DNA of 53,348 nucleotides from an uncultured Kiritimatiellota bacterium (GTDB taxonomy: Bacteria > Verrucomicrobiota > Kiritimatiellia > RFP12 > DVOR01), in assembly GCA_944389565.1 (NCBI GenBank), contig CALXMV010000016.1:1-53348 (forward strand). The letters run 5' to 3'. The notes beneath the pieces were generated by a model. It was given only the letters and a program-made list of their open reading frames with translations, was not told the DNA's origin and searched no databases. The translations under genes and the position numbers were made by a program. Positions 18,725-27,783 of this stretch are shown here, one piece after another (positions within the stretch are counted from its first letter, which is position 1; every line of letters starts with the position of its first letter).

Positions 18725-20134
18725 ATGCGACTGACGTTCCTGATCGGCGCAGCCCTCGCCGCCGCCGCGGCTGGTGCCGCGCCGCGCTTCATCGGCGCCA
18801 CCGAGTACGGCGTGCGCCCCGGGCATGAGATCATCTGGCGCGTGCCGGTGCACGGCGCCACCGCCGTGGAGGCCGTGAGCCTGCCCGAGGGGCTCACCTT
18901 CGAGGCCGCGCGGCGCACCCTCCGCGGCACCCTCTCCGAACCCGGCGACCATACCGTCCGCCTCCGCGCCACCGATGGCGAGACGATGACGGAGGAGCGG
19001 CTCACCGTGCGCGTGGGCGAGGCCATCTGCCTGGCCCCGCCGATGGGCTGGAGCAGCTGGTACTCCTTCTCCGAGGCCGTCAGCCAGGAGGGGATGGAGC
19101 GCGTCGCCCGGCGCCTGGAGGAGACCGGGCTGGCCGACGCAGGGTACGTCTACGTGAACATCGACGACTGCTGGCAGGGCGAGCGCCCCGCCGGGCAGGC
19201 ACTCCGCCCGAACGACCGCTTCCCCGACATGGCCGCCTTCTGCGCCGCCGTCCACGCGCGCGGGCTCAAGGCGGGGCTCTACACCTCCCCCTGGATCTCC
19301 ACCTACGCCGGCTTCCGCGGATCCTCCGCCGACGACGGCGAGCCCAACGCGCTGCCCCCGGAGAAGCGGCTCCAGCCGTGGCAGATTTACGGCCGCTGGC
19401 CGGGGCTCGAACGCAACCGCGTCAACCGCCCCGGCAAGCACTGGCTCTTCGGCAAGGACGCCGCGCAGTGGGCGGCCTGGGGCTTCGATTACGTGAAGGT
19501 GGACTGGAAGCCCAACGACGTCCCCACCACCCGGCGCGTCGCCGCCGACCTCCGCGCCGTCGGGCGCGACATCGTCCTCTCCCTCTCCAACGCCGCCCCC
19601 CTCGCGGAGGCCCCCGCGCTCTCGCGCCTCGCCCAGCTCTGGCGCACCACCGGCGACATCCAGGACACCTGGCGCTCCGTCCGCGCCATCGGCCGCGCCC
19701 AGCTCGACTGGCTCCCCTTCCGCTCCAAGGGCCATTGGAACGACCCCGACATCCTGCAGATCGGGCGCCTCGGCACCCCCAACCGCCCCAACCTCACCTT
19801 CCGCCCCACGCGCCTCACCCCCGCCGAGCAGCGCTACCAGATGACCCTCTGGGCCTTCCTCTCGGCGCCCCTCATCGTCTCCTGCGACCTGGACGCCCTC
19901 GACCCCGAGACCCACGCTCTCCTCACCGACCCCGACCTCATCGCCCTCGACCAACGCCACGCCGCGGCGCCCCTCACCCTCGTGCGGGAGACGGACGCCT
20001 GGTTCGTCCTCCGCAAGGATCTCCCCGAGCCCTGCTACGGGCTCTTCAACGACTCGGACGCCCCGCAGACGATCGCCCTCCCCGACGGCTCCGCCCACAC
20101 CCTCGCGCCGCATACCGCGAAGGTCGTCCGCTAA
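18725..20134 (+). CDS. Secreted GH27 alpha-galactosidase with N-terminal Ig-like domain
   Basis: 469 aa. A signal peptide (about residues 1-19) is followed by a putative Ig-like domain (20-98) and a GH27 barrel from PPMGWSSW (105-112). NIDDCW is at 145-150, the nucleophile is D260 in YVKVDW, and the acid/base is probably D311 in LWRTTGDIQDTW; GHWNDPD also matches the family. GH27 enzymes are retaining alpha-galactosidases or alpha-N-acetylgalactosaminidases. It lies 10 bp after the GH2 gene with a GAGG site (CTGAGGAGGCCGCC), so the two form one operon ending at a bidirectional terminator. Confidence 0.92.
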   Translation: MRLTFLIGAALAAAAAGAAPRFIGATEYGVRPGHEIIWRVPVHGATAVEAVSLPEGLTFEAARRTLRGTLSEPGDHTVRLRATDGETMTEERLTVRVGEAICLAPPMGWSSWYSFSEAVSQEGMERVARRLEETGLADAGYVYVNIDDCWQGERPAGQALRPNDRFPDMAAFCAAVHARGLKAGLYTSPWISTYAGFRGSSADDGEPNALPPEKRLQPWQIYGRWPGLERNRVNRPGKHWLFGKDAAQWAAWGFDYVKVDWKPNDVPTTRRVAADLRAVGRDIVLSLSNAAPLAEAPALSRLAQLWRTTGDIQDTWRSVRAIGRAQLDWLPFRSKGHWNDPDILQIGRLGTPNRPNLTFRPTRLTPAEQRYQMTLWAFLSAPLIVSCDLDALDPETHALLTDPDLIALDQRHAAAPLTLVRETDAWFVLRKDLPEPCYGLFNDSDAPQTIALPDGSAHTLAPHTAKVVR

Positions 20135-20145
20135 GGCCTTCGGGG

Positions 20146-20184
20146 GCACGAAAAAAGCCGCCCGGAAGGGCGGCTTTTTCGTGC
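20146..20184. terminator. Bidirectional terminator between convergent operons
   Basis: GCCGCCC-GGAA-GGGCGGC core with A6 on one side and T5 on the other and the pairing extended through GCACG/CGTGC. It serves the rightward GH operon and the leftward RND operon. Confidence 0.9.
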
Positions 20185-20196
20185 CGGGCGCGGCGG

Positions 20197-20649
20197 TCAG
20201 TCCGTGGCGGAAAGTTCGCGAAGGGAGACGACGCGCGGCGGCTCGCCGGTCTGGGGGAGGGGGCGGTGGATGATGACGGCGTAACGGCGGCGGCCATCCT
20301 CGCTGACGCAGCGGAAGTCGTAGTTGAGGCCGGCGACGACCTGGGTGGCGACGGTGAGGGGCCGGAGGTTGCGGGCCTCGGAATCGCGGGTGGCGGCGAG
20401 GAAGACGTCGCGTTGCTCGGGGTCGAGGGCGATCTGCTCGGAGTAGGCCCCGGGGGTGACGGCGGGGGGCTCGGGCTTGGCCGCCTCGGGTGCCGTGGGC
20501 GCCTCGGGCGACGGGGCGGCGACGGGGGCGGGGGCCGGCACGGGGGCCGTCTGCGGCTCGGGGGCGGCCGCCCCGGGGGAGAGGAGCGCGCACCCGCCGA
20601 GGCCGACGAGGGCGAACGGGATGGCGACGAGGGACAGGATGCGTTTCAT
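20197..20649 (-). CDS. Lipoprotein with cystatin-like domain
   Basis: 150 aa. Signal peptide with lipobox LGGC (C20), then a Pro/Ala-rich linker (about 25-66), then a small domain. It contains ATQVVAGLNYDFRC (QVVAG at 103-107), the QxVxG hairpin and following strand characteristic of cystatins, cysteine-protease inhibitors. The usual second hairpin Pro-Trp is not evident. Strong AGGAGG site. It is the last gene of the RND operon, 27 bp after the outer-membrane factor. An envelope-anchored inhibitor is an inference; it may simply use the cystatin fold. Confidence 0.6.
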   Translation of the reverse strand: MKRILSLVAIPFALVGLGGCALLSPGAAAPEPQTAPVPAPAPVAAPSPEAPTAPEAAKPEPPAVTPGAYSEQIALDPEQRDVFLAATRDSEARNLRPLTVATQVVAGLNYDFRCVSEDGRRRYAVIIHRPLPQTGEPPRVVSLRELSATD

Positions 20650-20676
20650 GGCGTGTCCTCCTGGGATTCGCGGGCG

Positions 20677-22287
20677 TCAGTCTTGGGCGGGGGCGGCGGC
20701 CTCCTGCGCGGCGATGGGGGCGAGGAGGGGATCCTGGGCGCCGGCCTGGCCGAAGAGGGCCTCGGCGACCTCGGGGCCCTCGGCGCCCTGCCAGCCACCG
20801 CAGAGGGCGCGGTAGAGGGCGATCTGGTTCTTGGCGATCTGGCCTTCGGAGGTGACGCGGGCGTCGTCGAGGTTGAGGACCTGGCGCTGGGCGTCGAGGA
20901 GGTCGAAGAAGTCGCCGATGCCGGCGTCGTAGGAGTTGCCGGCGATCTCGTAGGCGTTCTGGGCGGCGCGGACGCCGAGGCGGAGGCGCTTCAGGCGCTC
21001 CTGCTCCTGCTGGCAGCCGGAGAGGGCGTCGCGGATGTCGCCGAGGGCGGTGAGGACGGTGTCCTCGTAGTCGGCGAGGGCGGCCTTCTGCTGCTCGGTC
21101 TTGATGTCGATGTTGGCGACGATCTGGCCGCCGCGGAAGATGGGGAGGGTGAGGCCGGGGCCGAAGTCGTAGAAGTGGCTGTCCCAGTCGAAGAGGTCGC
21201 CGAACTGGAGGGAGTCGAGGCCGATGTTGCCGGAGATGTAGATGTTGGGGTAGCGCTCGGCCTTGGCGGAGCCGAGGGTGTCGGTGGCGGCCTTGAGGCG
21301 GCGCTCGGCGGCGTGGACGTCGGGGCGGCGGCGGATGGCGTCGGCGGGGATGCCGTCATCGAGGGCGAGGGTCTGGGCGGAGGGGATGGCGGTGGGGCGC
21401 AGGCCGATGGCCTTGCGGCCGCCCTCCTCGCCCTCCTGGGGCTCCTCGCCCTGGGTGGCCATGAAGTCGGGGAGGCGGACGACCTCGGGGGGGAGGGCGC
21501 CGGGGGCGACGCCGCAGAGCAGGGCGATGGCGTCCTCGGCGGCGACGATCTGGGCCTTGAGGGAGGGGATGGTGGCGGCGGTGTTGTGGAGGTCGTACTC
21601 GGCCTGGGAGAGGACGAGCTCGTTGGTGAGGCCACCCTTGCGGCGGTCGGCGAGGAGGTCGTAGTTGTCCTGCTGGAGGCGGAGGTTGTCCTGGGCGACC
21701 ATGAGGCGGCCCTGGAGGGTGCGGAGCTCGACGTAGTAGGTGGCGAGGTCGGCGGCGACGGCGACCCACATGGCCTTGAGGTCGGCCTCGGTGGCCTGGG
21801 CGTCGGCGAGGGCGGCCTCGGCGAGGTAGGTGTTGCGGCCGAAGAGGTCGAGCTCCCAGCGGGCGCCGGCGGCGAGGCTGTAATCGGTGTAGCGGTTTTT
21901 GCCGGAGAGGCCGTTCTCGGAGGTGCGGGCGCGGGTGAGGCCGGCGTCGAGGTCGGCGGTGGGCCAGAGGGCGCCGCGCTGGTAGCGCCACTGGGCGCGG
22001 GCGGCGGCGAGGTTGGCGCGGGCGGCGGCGAGGGTGCGGTTGGCGGCATGGGCCTTGGCGAGGAGGCGGTTGAGGGGTTCGTCGCCGAAGGCGCGCCACC
22101 AGGTGTCGAGGTCGGGGGCCTGGGCCTGGGCGGCGACGCCGGGGAGTGCCTCGGGGCGGTCGTCCCGGGCGACGGCGGCGGCCTGGAGCACCTCGTCAAC
22201 GGGGCGCTCCTCGTAGGGCTTATGGTTGGGGACGGCGCATCCGGCGAGGAGCAGGAGCGCGGCGAGGGGGAGGAGGGAAGGTTTCAT
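20677..22287 (-). CDS. RND efflux outer-membrane lipoprotein (NodT/TolC-like)
   Basis: 536 aa with lipobox LLAGC (C17). The protein has the duplicated coiled-coil and beta-barrel layout of outer-membrane factors, with motifs such as WWRAFGDEPLNRLLAKA, WELDLFGRN, IRRRPDVHAAERRL and LPIFRGGQI. It forms the outer-membrane duct of the pump encoded just upstream. Its ATG overlaps the permease stop (TGATG), so it is translationally coupled. A short acidic insert (GEEPQEGEEGG) lies mid-protein. Ends in an Ala-rich tail. Confidence 0.92.
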   Translation of the reverse strand: MKPSLLPLAALLLLAGCAVPNHKPYEERPVDEVLQAAAVARDDRPEALPGVAAQAQAPDLDTWWRAFGDEPLNRLLAKAHAANRTLAAARANLAAARAQWRYQRGALWPTADLDAGLTRARTSENGLSGKNRYTDYSLAAGARWELDLFGRNTYLAEAALADAQATEADLKAMWVAVAADLATYYVELRTLQGRLMVAQDNLRLQQDNYDLLADRRKGGLTNELVLSQAEYDLHNTAATIPSLKAQIVAAEDAIALLCGVAPGALPPEVVRLPDFMATQGEEPQEGEEGGRKAIGLRPTAIPSAQTLALDDGIPADAIRRRPDVHAAERRLKAATDTLGSAKAERYPNIYISGNIGLDSLQFGDLFDWDSHFYDFGPGLTLPIFRGGQIVANIDIKTEQQKAALADYEDTVLTALGDIRDALSGCQQEQERLKRLRLGVRAAQNAYEIAGNSYDAGIGDFFDLLDAQRQVLNLDDARVTSEGQIAKNQIALYRALCGGWQGAEGPEVAEALFGQAGAQDPLLAPIAAQEAAAPAQD

Positions 22288-25200
22288 CAGAGGGCCTCGC
22301 GTTTGTGGGACTTGCCGAAGAGGGCGTAGGTGCTCTCGCGCATCTTCTCGAAGAGGGAGTAGAGCGCGGGGATCATGATCATGCCGGCGGTGGTGGCCGC
22401 GAGCATGCCGCTGTAGACGGTGGCGCCGAGGTGGACGCGGCTGACGGCGCCGGCGCCGGTGGCGTAGACCATCGGCAGCACGCCGAGGATGAAGGTGAGG
22501 GCCGTCATGAGCACGGCGCGGAGTCGCTCGGAGGCGCCCTCGCCGGCGGCGTCGATGATGCTCAGGCCCTGCTCGCGGCGCTGGGCGGCGAACTCGACCA
22601 CGAGGATCGCGCTCTTCGCGGCCAGGGCGATGAGCAGGAGCAGACCCACCTGGGCGTAGATGGAGAGCGAGATGCCCCAGTAGATGATGCCCAGGAAGGC
22701 GCCCACGACGCCGACGGTGATGGAGGTCATCACCGGCAGGGGGAGCGTCCAGCTCTCATACTGCGCCACGAGGAAGAGGTAGCCGAAGACGAAGGCCGCG
22801 AGGACGAGGATGCCCGTCTGCCCCTCGACGATGGATTCCTGGTAGGAGAGATCCGTCCACGCGAAGGAGAAGTCGCGCGAGAGGGTCTCGCCGGCGACGC
22901 GCTTGACGGCGGCCATGGACTCGCCGGAGGAGAAGCCGGCGGCGGCGTTGGCGGTGATGCGGGCGGCGGGGAAGAGGTTGAAGCGCGCGTAGTTGCGCAC
23001 GCCGCCGACGGTCTCGGTGTCCGCCAGGGCGGAGACGGGGACGAGGTTGCCCTCGGTGGAGCGGACGTAAAGGCGGCCGATGTCGTCGCGGGTGGCGCGG
23101 CCGTCCCAGTCGGACTGGACGATGACCTGGTTGACCTGCGTGCCGAGGTTGATGTCGTTCACGTAGTAGGAGCCGAGGTAGTTCTGGAGCGTCGAGAAGA
23201 CGGTGGAGACGGGGACCTTGTGGGTCTCGGCCTTGGTGCGGTCGACGCGGAGCTCGAGGTGGGGCGTGCCGGAGGTGTAGGGCGAGAAGGCGCCCTCGAC
23301 CTCGGGGGCCTGGTTGAGGGCGGCGAGGAAGGACTTGAGGTTCTGCTCGATGATCTCGGGGTCGGTGGAGGAGAGCGACTGGAAGTAGAGGCTCATGCCG
23401 CCGGAGACGCCGAGGCCCTGGATGGCGGGCGGCACCATCGCCAGGAACTTGCCCTCGTGGTAGCGCGAGGCGATCTCCTGGATCTTCTTCTGGATGGACC
23501 AGACGGAGAGCTCCTCGGTGGTGCGCTCGCCCCATGGCTTGAGGGCGACGATGAGCATGCCGGTGCTCTCGGCGTTGCCCGAGATCATGGCCCAGCCGAT
23601 GACGGACATCGTGCTCTTGACGCCGGGGATCTGGCGGACCTCGCTCTCGAAGCGCTTGACGAAGCTGTCGGTGACGGCGCGGTTGGTGCCCTCGCGCAGG
23701 GCGATGTCCACGAAGACGACGCCCTGGTCCTCCTCGGGGAGGAAGGAGGTGGGGGTCATGTTGTAGCTCACGGCCACGCCCGCGAAGCAGAGGAGCAGGA
23801 GCATGAAGGTGAGCAGGCGCCGCGCGGCGAAGAACTTGGCGACCGCGCCGTAGCGCATGCGCACCCAGTCGAGCGCCTTGTTGAACCACGTGAAGGGATC
23901 CCACCACTTGGTGTGCGGCTTGGGCACGCCGAGGATGGTCGAGCAGATCGCCGGCGAGAGGGTCAGCGCGTTGATGGCCGAGAAGAGGATGGCCACGGAC
24001 ATGGTGACGGCGAACTGCGAGTAGATGCGCCCGGTGATGCCGCCGACGAAGCCGACGGGCACGAAGATGGCCAGCAGCACCAGCGTCGTCGCCACGACCG
24101 CGCCCGTCACCTCGTGCATGGCCAGCAGCGTGGCCGTGCGGCGGTCGAGCCGGTTCTTGTCCATGTGGTGCTGGACGCGCTCGACCACGACGATCGCGTC
24201 GTCCACCACCGAGCCGATGGCCAGCACGAGCGCGAAGAGGGAGATGGTGTTGATGGTGTAGCCGAAGAGCTTGAGCACCAGGAAGGTGCAGAGCAGCGAC
24301 ACGGGGATGGCGCACAGCGGCACGATCGTCGCGCGGATGTCCTGCAGGAAGACGTAGCAGACGATCAGCACCAGGATGAAGGTCTCCACGAGCGTGGTGA
24401 CAATCTCGTCGATGGAGACCTGCACGAACTCGGTGGAGTCGTAGGCGATGGTGTATTCCAGGTCGCCGGGGAAGGTGGGCTCGAGGTCCTTGAGGGCCTT
24501 GCGGACGGCCTCCATCGCCTCGATGGCGTTGGTGCCCGGGGTCTGCTCGATGCCCATGGAGACGGCGTCCTGGCCGTTGAAGTAGCCGGTGTTGGAATAG
24601 CTCTGCTCGCCGAGCTCGACGCGCGCGACGTCGCGGATGCGCACGAGCCCGCCCTCGTCGGCCGAGCGGACGACGACGTCCTCGAACTCGCGCACGGTGC
24701 TCAGGCGGCCCTCGGCGATGATGGAGAAGGTGTCGCGGATGTTCACGTCCAGGACCGGCGAGGCGCCGACGGAGCCGAGCGCGGCCTGGAGGTTCTGCTG
24801 CTCGATGGCGGAGATGACGTCCGAGGCGTCGAGGCCCTGGGCGGCCAGGCGCTCGGGGTCGAGCCAGATGCGCATGGCCATGCGCGCGCCATGGACGTCC
24901 GCGCCGCCGACGCCGTGGACGCGCAGGATGGCGTCGCGGACGTTGGAGTAGAGGAAGTCGGAGATCTCGAGCTTGCTGAGCTCGCCGCTGGGGGAGCGGA
25001 AGGAGATGAAGCCGAGGGTGGAGTCGGAGCGGGTCTCGACGTTGACGCCCTGCTGGGTGACCTCCTTGGGGAGCTTGGACTCGGCCTGGGCCACGCGGTT
25101 CTGCACGCGCACCTGGGCGATGTCGCGGTCGGTGCCGACGGCGAAGGTGACGGTGAGGCTGTAGCGGCCCGAGTCGGTGCACGTGGAGCTCATGTAGAGC

Positions 25201-25523
25201 ATGTCCTCGACGCCGTTGACCGCCGACTCGATGGGGATGGCCACGGAGTTGGCCAGGTCCACGGCGTTGGCGCCGGGATAGGAGCAGCTCACGCGCACGG
25301 CCGGCGGGGTGACCTCCGGGTACTGCGCGATGGGCAACGAGCGGATGGCGATGACGCCGACGATGGACATCACCAGGGCGATGACCAGCGCGAAGCGCGG
25401 GCGGTTCACGAAGACGCGCGAGAAGATGCTCTTCTTCGGCAGCTCCTCGACCATCTTGCGGACGGCCTCGCGCTCATTCGCCTCGAGCTCCTCGAGGCTC
25501 ATGATCTTTTCTTGTTCGGCCAT
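22287..25523 (-). CDS. RND multidrug efflux permease (AcrB/HAE1 type)
   Basis: 1078 aa, twelve predicted membrane helices with two large periplasmic loops, full length for the family. The proton-relay aspartates are D441 and D442 in [14 protein letters not shown], and the partner lysine lies in [15 protein letters not shown] near the C-terminus. An N-terminal extension of about 35 acidic residues precedes the first membrane helix. It drives proton-coupled export of hydrophobic compounds in a trimer with the adjacent fusion protein and outer-membrane factor. GGAGGAG precedes the ATG. Confidence 0.95.
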   Translation of the reverse strand: MAEQEKIMSLEELEANEREAVRKMVEELPKKSIFSRVFVNRPRFALVIALVMSIVGVIAIRSLPIAQYPEVTPPAVRVSCSYPGANAVDLANSVAIPIESAVNGVEDMLYMSSTCTDSGRYSLTVTFAVGTDRDIAQVRVQNRVAQAESKLPKEVTQQGVNVETRSDSTLGFISFRSPSGELSKLEISDFLYSNVRDAILRVHGVGGADVHGARMAMRIWLDPERLAAQGLDASDVISAIEQQNLQAALGSVGASPVLDVNIRDTFSIIAEGRLSTVREFEDVVVRSADEGGLVRIRDVARVELGEQSYSNTGYFNGQDAVSMGIEQTPGTNAIEAMEAVRKALKDLEPTFPGDLEYTIAYDSTEFVQVSIDEIVTTLVETFILVLIVCYVFLQDIRATIVPLCAIPVSLLCTFLVLKLFGYTINTISLFALVLAIGSVVDDAIVVVERVQHHMDKNRLDRRTATLLAMHEVTGAVVATTLVLLAIFVPVGFVGGITGRIYSQFAVTMSVAILFSAINALTLSPAICSTILGVPKPHTKWWDPFTWFNKALDWVRMRYGAVAKFFAARRLLTFMLLLLCFAGVAVSYNMTPTSFLPEEDQGVVFVDIALREGTNRAVTDSFVKRFESEVRQIPGVKSTMSVIGWAMISGNAESTGMLIVALKPWGERTTEELSVWSIQKKIQEIASRYHEGKFLAMVPPAIQGLGVSGGMSLYFQSLSSTDPEIIEQNLKSFLAALNQAPEVEGAFSPYTSGTPHLELRVDRTKAETHKVPVSTVFSTLQNYLGSYYVNDINLGTQVNQVIVQSDWDGRATRDDIGRLYVRSTEGNLVPVSALADTETVGGVRNYARFNLFPAARITANAAAGFSSGESMAAVKRVAGETLSRDFSFAWTDLSYQESIVEGQTGILVLAAFVFGYLFLVAQYESWTLPLPVMTSITVGVVGAFLGIIYWGISLSIYAQVGLLLLIALAAKSAILVVEFAAQRREQGLSIIDAAGEGASERLRAVLMTALTFILGVLPMVYATGAGAVSRVHLGATVYSGMLAATTAGMIMIPALYSLFEKMRESTYALFGKSHKREAL

Positions 25524-25544
25524 TGCTGGGTCTCCTCCCTGGGC

Positions 25545-26777
25545 TTACTTCGCGAGGGTCAGGGTCGCCTCGGGCTGGGCGTTGGGCGAGGGGTTCACCA
25601 CGTTGAGGTTCGCCCCCTCGGTGACGTTGACGACGCCCTCGGTGATGACCTCGTCGCCGGCCTGAAGGCCGGACCTGACCTCGACCATGCCTTCGAGGCG
25701 CGCGCCGATGACGATGGCGCGGCGGGCGGCCTTGCCGTTCTCGTTGACGTACACGTAGTCGCCCGTCGCGTTGGCCAGGACGGCGTTGGCGGGGACGGTG
25801 AGCGCCTCCTTGGGCTGGGCCTCGGAGAGGAGGACGGTGACGTAGGCGTTGGAGAGGAGCTGCTGGTCGGGGTTGGCGAAGGCGTAGCGCACGGGCAGGG
25901 AGGCCGTCTCCATGCTCATCTCGTTGCTGATGAAGTCGGGCTTGCCGTCGTGGGCGTAGACGGTGCCGTCGGCCAGGCGGATCTGGGCGCGGATGGCCTC
26001 GGCGCCCCGCGCCCCGGCGATGCTCTTGTTCGTCAGGTAGGCGCGGTCGGGCACGGAGAAGACGACGCGCACGGGATCCATCTGCACGATGCGCGCGAGG
26101 GTGCCCATGGAGGGGGAGACGTAGTCGCCCTTCTTCAGCAGGCTCTGGCCGATGCGCCCGGAGATGGGGGCGGTGATCTTGCAGTAGCCCAGGTTGATCT
26201 CCGCGCTCGTCAGGTCGGCCACGCATTGGGCGATGGCGGCCTCGGCCTCGAGCTTGTTGGCCAGCGCCTGGTCCACCTCCGCCTCGGTGACGGACCGCTT
26301 GTCCACGCGGCTGATGCGCTCGTAGTAGCGCGTGGCGTTCTCGCTGGAGGCCTTGGCCTGGGCCAGGGCGGCCTTGGCCTGGGCCACGCGGGCCTCGTAG
26401 ACGCGCGGGTCGATCTGGTAGAGCAGGTCGCCCTCCTTGACCATCGCGCCTTCCTTGAAGGCGACCTCCTGGATGGTGCCGTCGATCTGCGCGCGCAGGT
26501 CCACGTCCTGGATCGGCTCCACGTGGCCCATGAAGGTCTGCGGCGGGTTGATGGCCTGCATCGTGGCCTTGGCGGTCTCGACGGTGACGGGGCGGGCCTG
26601 CGCGGCGGCGGCGGCGGCCTCGACGGCGGCGGCCTGCGCCTTGGCGTCCTGGCTGTTCTGGTAAATCGCGCGGGCGAACCACCCCAGCGCGGCCGCCACG
26701 AGCACGCTCAGCACCAGGCCGACCGTCGCGGCCAACGGGCTCTTCGCCTCTTGCTTCGTCTCGTTCTTCTCTTCCAT
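25545..26777 (-). CDS. RND efflux periplasmic adaptor (membrane fusion protein)
   Basis: 410 aa. One N-terminal membrane anchor (about residues 15-40), then the lipoyl half (TFMGHVEPIQDVDLRAQIDG), an alpha-helical hairpin with many Ala/Gln, the second lipoyl half (ITAPISGRIGQSLLKKGDYV) and beta-barrel and membrane-proximal domains. It bridges permease and outer-membrane factor. AGGAG before the ATG. Directly after the tetR gene (2-bp gap) and 21 bp before the permease. Confidence 0.94.
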   Translation of the reverse strand: MEEKNETKQEAKSPLAATVGLVLSVLVAAALGWFARAIYQNSQDAKAQAAAVEAAAAAAQARPVTVETAKATMQAINPPQTFMGHVEPIQDVDLRAQIDGTIQEVAFKEGAMVKEGDLLYQIDPRVYEARVAQAKAALAQAKASSENATRYYERISRVDKRSVTEAEVDQALANKLEAEAAIAQCVADLTSAEINLGYCKITAPISGRIGQSLLKKGDYVSPSMGTLARIVQMDPVRVVFSVPDRAYLTNKSIAGARGAEAIRAQIRLADGTVYAHDGKPDFISNEMSMETASLPVRYAFANPDQQLLSNAYVTVLLSEAQPKEALTVPANAVLANATGDYVYVNENGKAARRAIVIGARLEGMVEVRSGLQAGDEVITEGVVNVTEGANLNVVNPSPNAQPEATLTLAK

Positions 26778-26779
26778 GG

Positions 26780-27388
26780 TCACTTGCTCCTGATGCCTTG
26801 TACGATGAAATCCAAGCCCGCGCGGATCGTCTCCACGACGTCCAGCGGCAGTTTGTACAGCCACGCCTCGCGCAGCGTCCCAAAGAAAATCCCCGTCATC
26901 ATCGTGGCGAGCTGCTCCGCCGAACACGCCGTCGCGATGCGCCCCTGCGCCCTCAGCCACTCCAGGCGCTCCCGGAGCCGCGCGAAGGGGTCGCGCACCA
27001 CCAGCCCCTCCAGCTTCCTGGAGAGCGTCTCCTTCAGCGCCTCGCTCCACTCCACCCGGCTCATCAGGAAGAGCGTGAACTGCCGCAGCTCCTGGTGCCT
27101 CGTCAGCGCCCGCGCCCAATCCACGAAGGCGTCGCGGATCGCCTCGGCGCTCTCGGCCTCCCCCACCCCCCTGAGCGGCTCGTAGATGGCGTGCTCGCGC
27201 TCGATCAGCTCGGCCAGCAGCTCTTCCTTGCTCTTGAAATGCCAGAAGACCGCGCCCTTCGTCAGATGGATGCGCTGGGCGATGTCGTTGAAGGTCGTCA
27301 GCGCGTACCCGCGCGTGGAAAAGCAATCCAAGGCCACCTTCAGGATGGCCTTGCGCGTCTCCATCGCCTCTTCGCGCGTGCGTCGCAT
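26780..27388 (-). CDS. TetR/AcrR-family repressor of the efflux operon
   Basis: 202 aa. The N-terminal HTH is textbook: ALDCFSTRGYALTTFNDIA, then HLTKGAVFWHFKSKEELL. The C-terminal helical ligand domain is unremarkable. I place the start at MRRTREEAMETRK, 9 nt after AGAGG; upstream codons would cover the promoter. First gene of the operon with the pump, so it most likely autoregulates and derepresses the pump on ligand binding. Confidence 0.92.
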   Translation of the reverse strand: MRRTREEAMETRKAILKVALDCFSTRGYALTTFNDIAQRIHLTKGAVFWHFKSKEELLAELIEREHAIYEPLRGVGEAESAEAIRDAFVDWARALTRHQELRQFTLFLMSRVEWSEALKETLSRKLEGLVVRDPFARLRERLEWLRAQGRIATACSAEQLATMMTGIFFGTLREAWLYKLPLDVVETIRAGLDFIVQGIRSK

Positions 27389-27424
27389 CGTCGATAACCT
27401 CTTTGCAAACCAAAAACGCCGCGT

Positions 27425-27453
27425 ATTATACAAACCTTCCAAAAGGTATGCAA
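27425..27453 (-). promoter_or_regulatory. Promoter with palindromic operator for the tetR-RND operon
   Basis: On the leftward strand TTGCAT (27448-27453) and TATAAT (27425-27430) are 17 bp apart. The spacer carries ACCTT-TTGG-AAGGT (27434-27447), a dyad positioned to let a TetR dimer block RNA polymerase. Confidence 0.8.
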
Positions 27454-27783
27454 GCGTTTTTTCCCGCCCGCCCCGCCCCACGCGCGGCCCTGCGCACAGC
27501 CGTACGCGGCGCCGAGCGCCAAAAATCGGCTGCGTGGCGGGTTCCCCCCGGGGCGAGGGTCGGGAGGCTTCGGGGCGAAACTGTATTCACTCACGTGACG
27601 CGAGAAAAGAATCAAGGACTTTGAGAATGAGGCCCTTTGGAGGATTCCGAGGGGCGTTTTGATGAACGGATGCAAGGGGTTTGCAGGCGCGGCTCGCGGT
27701 CGAGGCGGCGGATGGGCGCAGTCGGTGGCCTAGGCGTTTGCCGGGGGCTTTGCCCATGGCGCGGGAGCGGGGCGGGCGGGTTT
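27454..27783. other. Gene-free junction between host operon and prophage
   Basis: No supported gene. The stretch changes from GC-rich to a mixed segment with a TCACGTGA palindrome near 27595. The far end of the prophage should lie in or near here, but no target duplication or terminal repeat can be fixed by eye. Confidence 0.4.

Noticed and set aside
22146..27185. Another giant rightward open frame opposite the RND operon
   Set aside because: Same effect; the leftward strand encodes full-length pump proteins with all catalytic residues.
27454..27783. Exact phage end and 5-bp target duplication
   Set aside because: No matching terminal sequence or duplicated target could be found by eye at both ends; the right boundary may lie outside the window.
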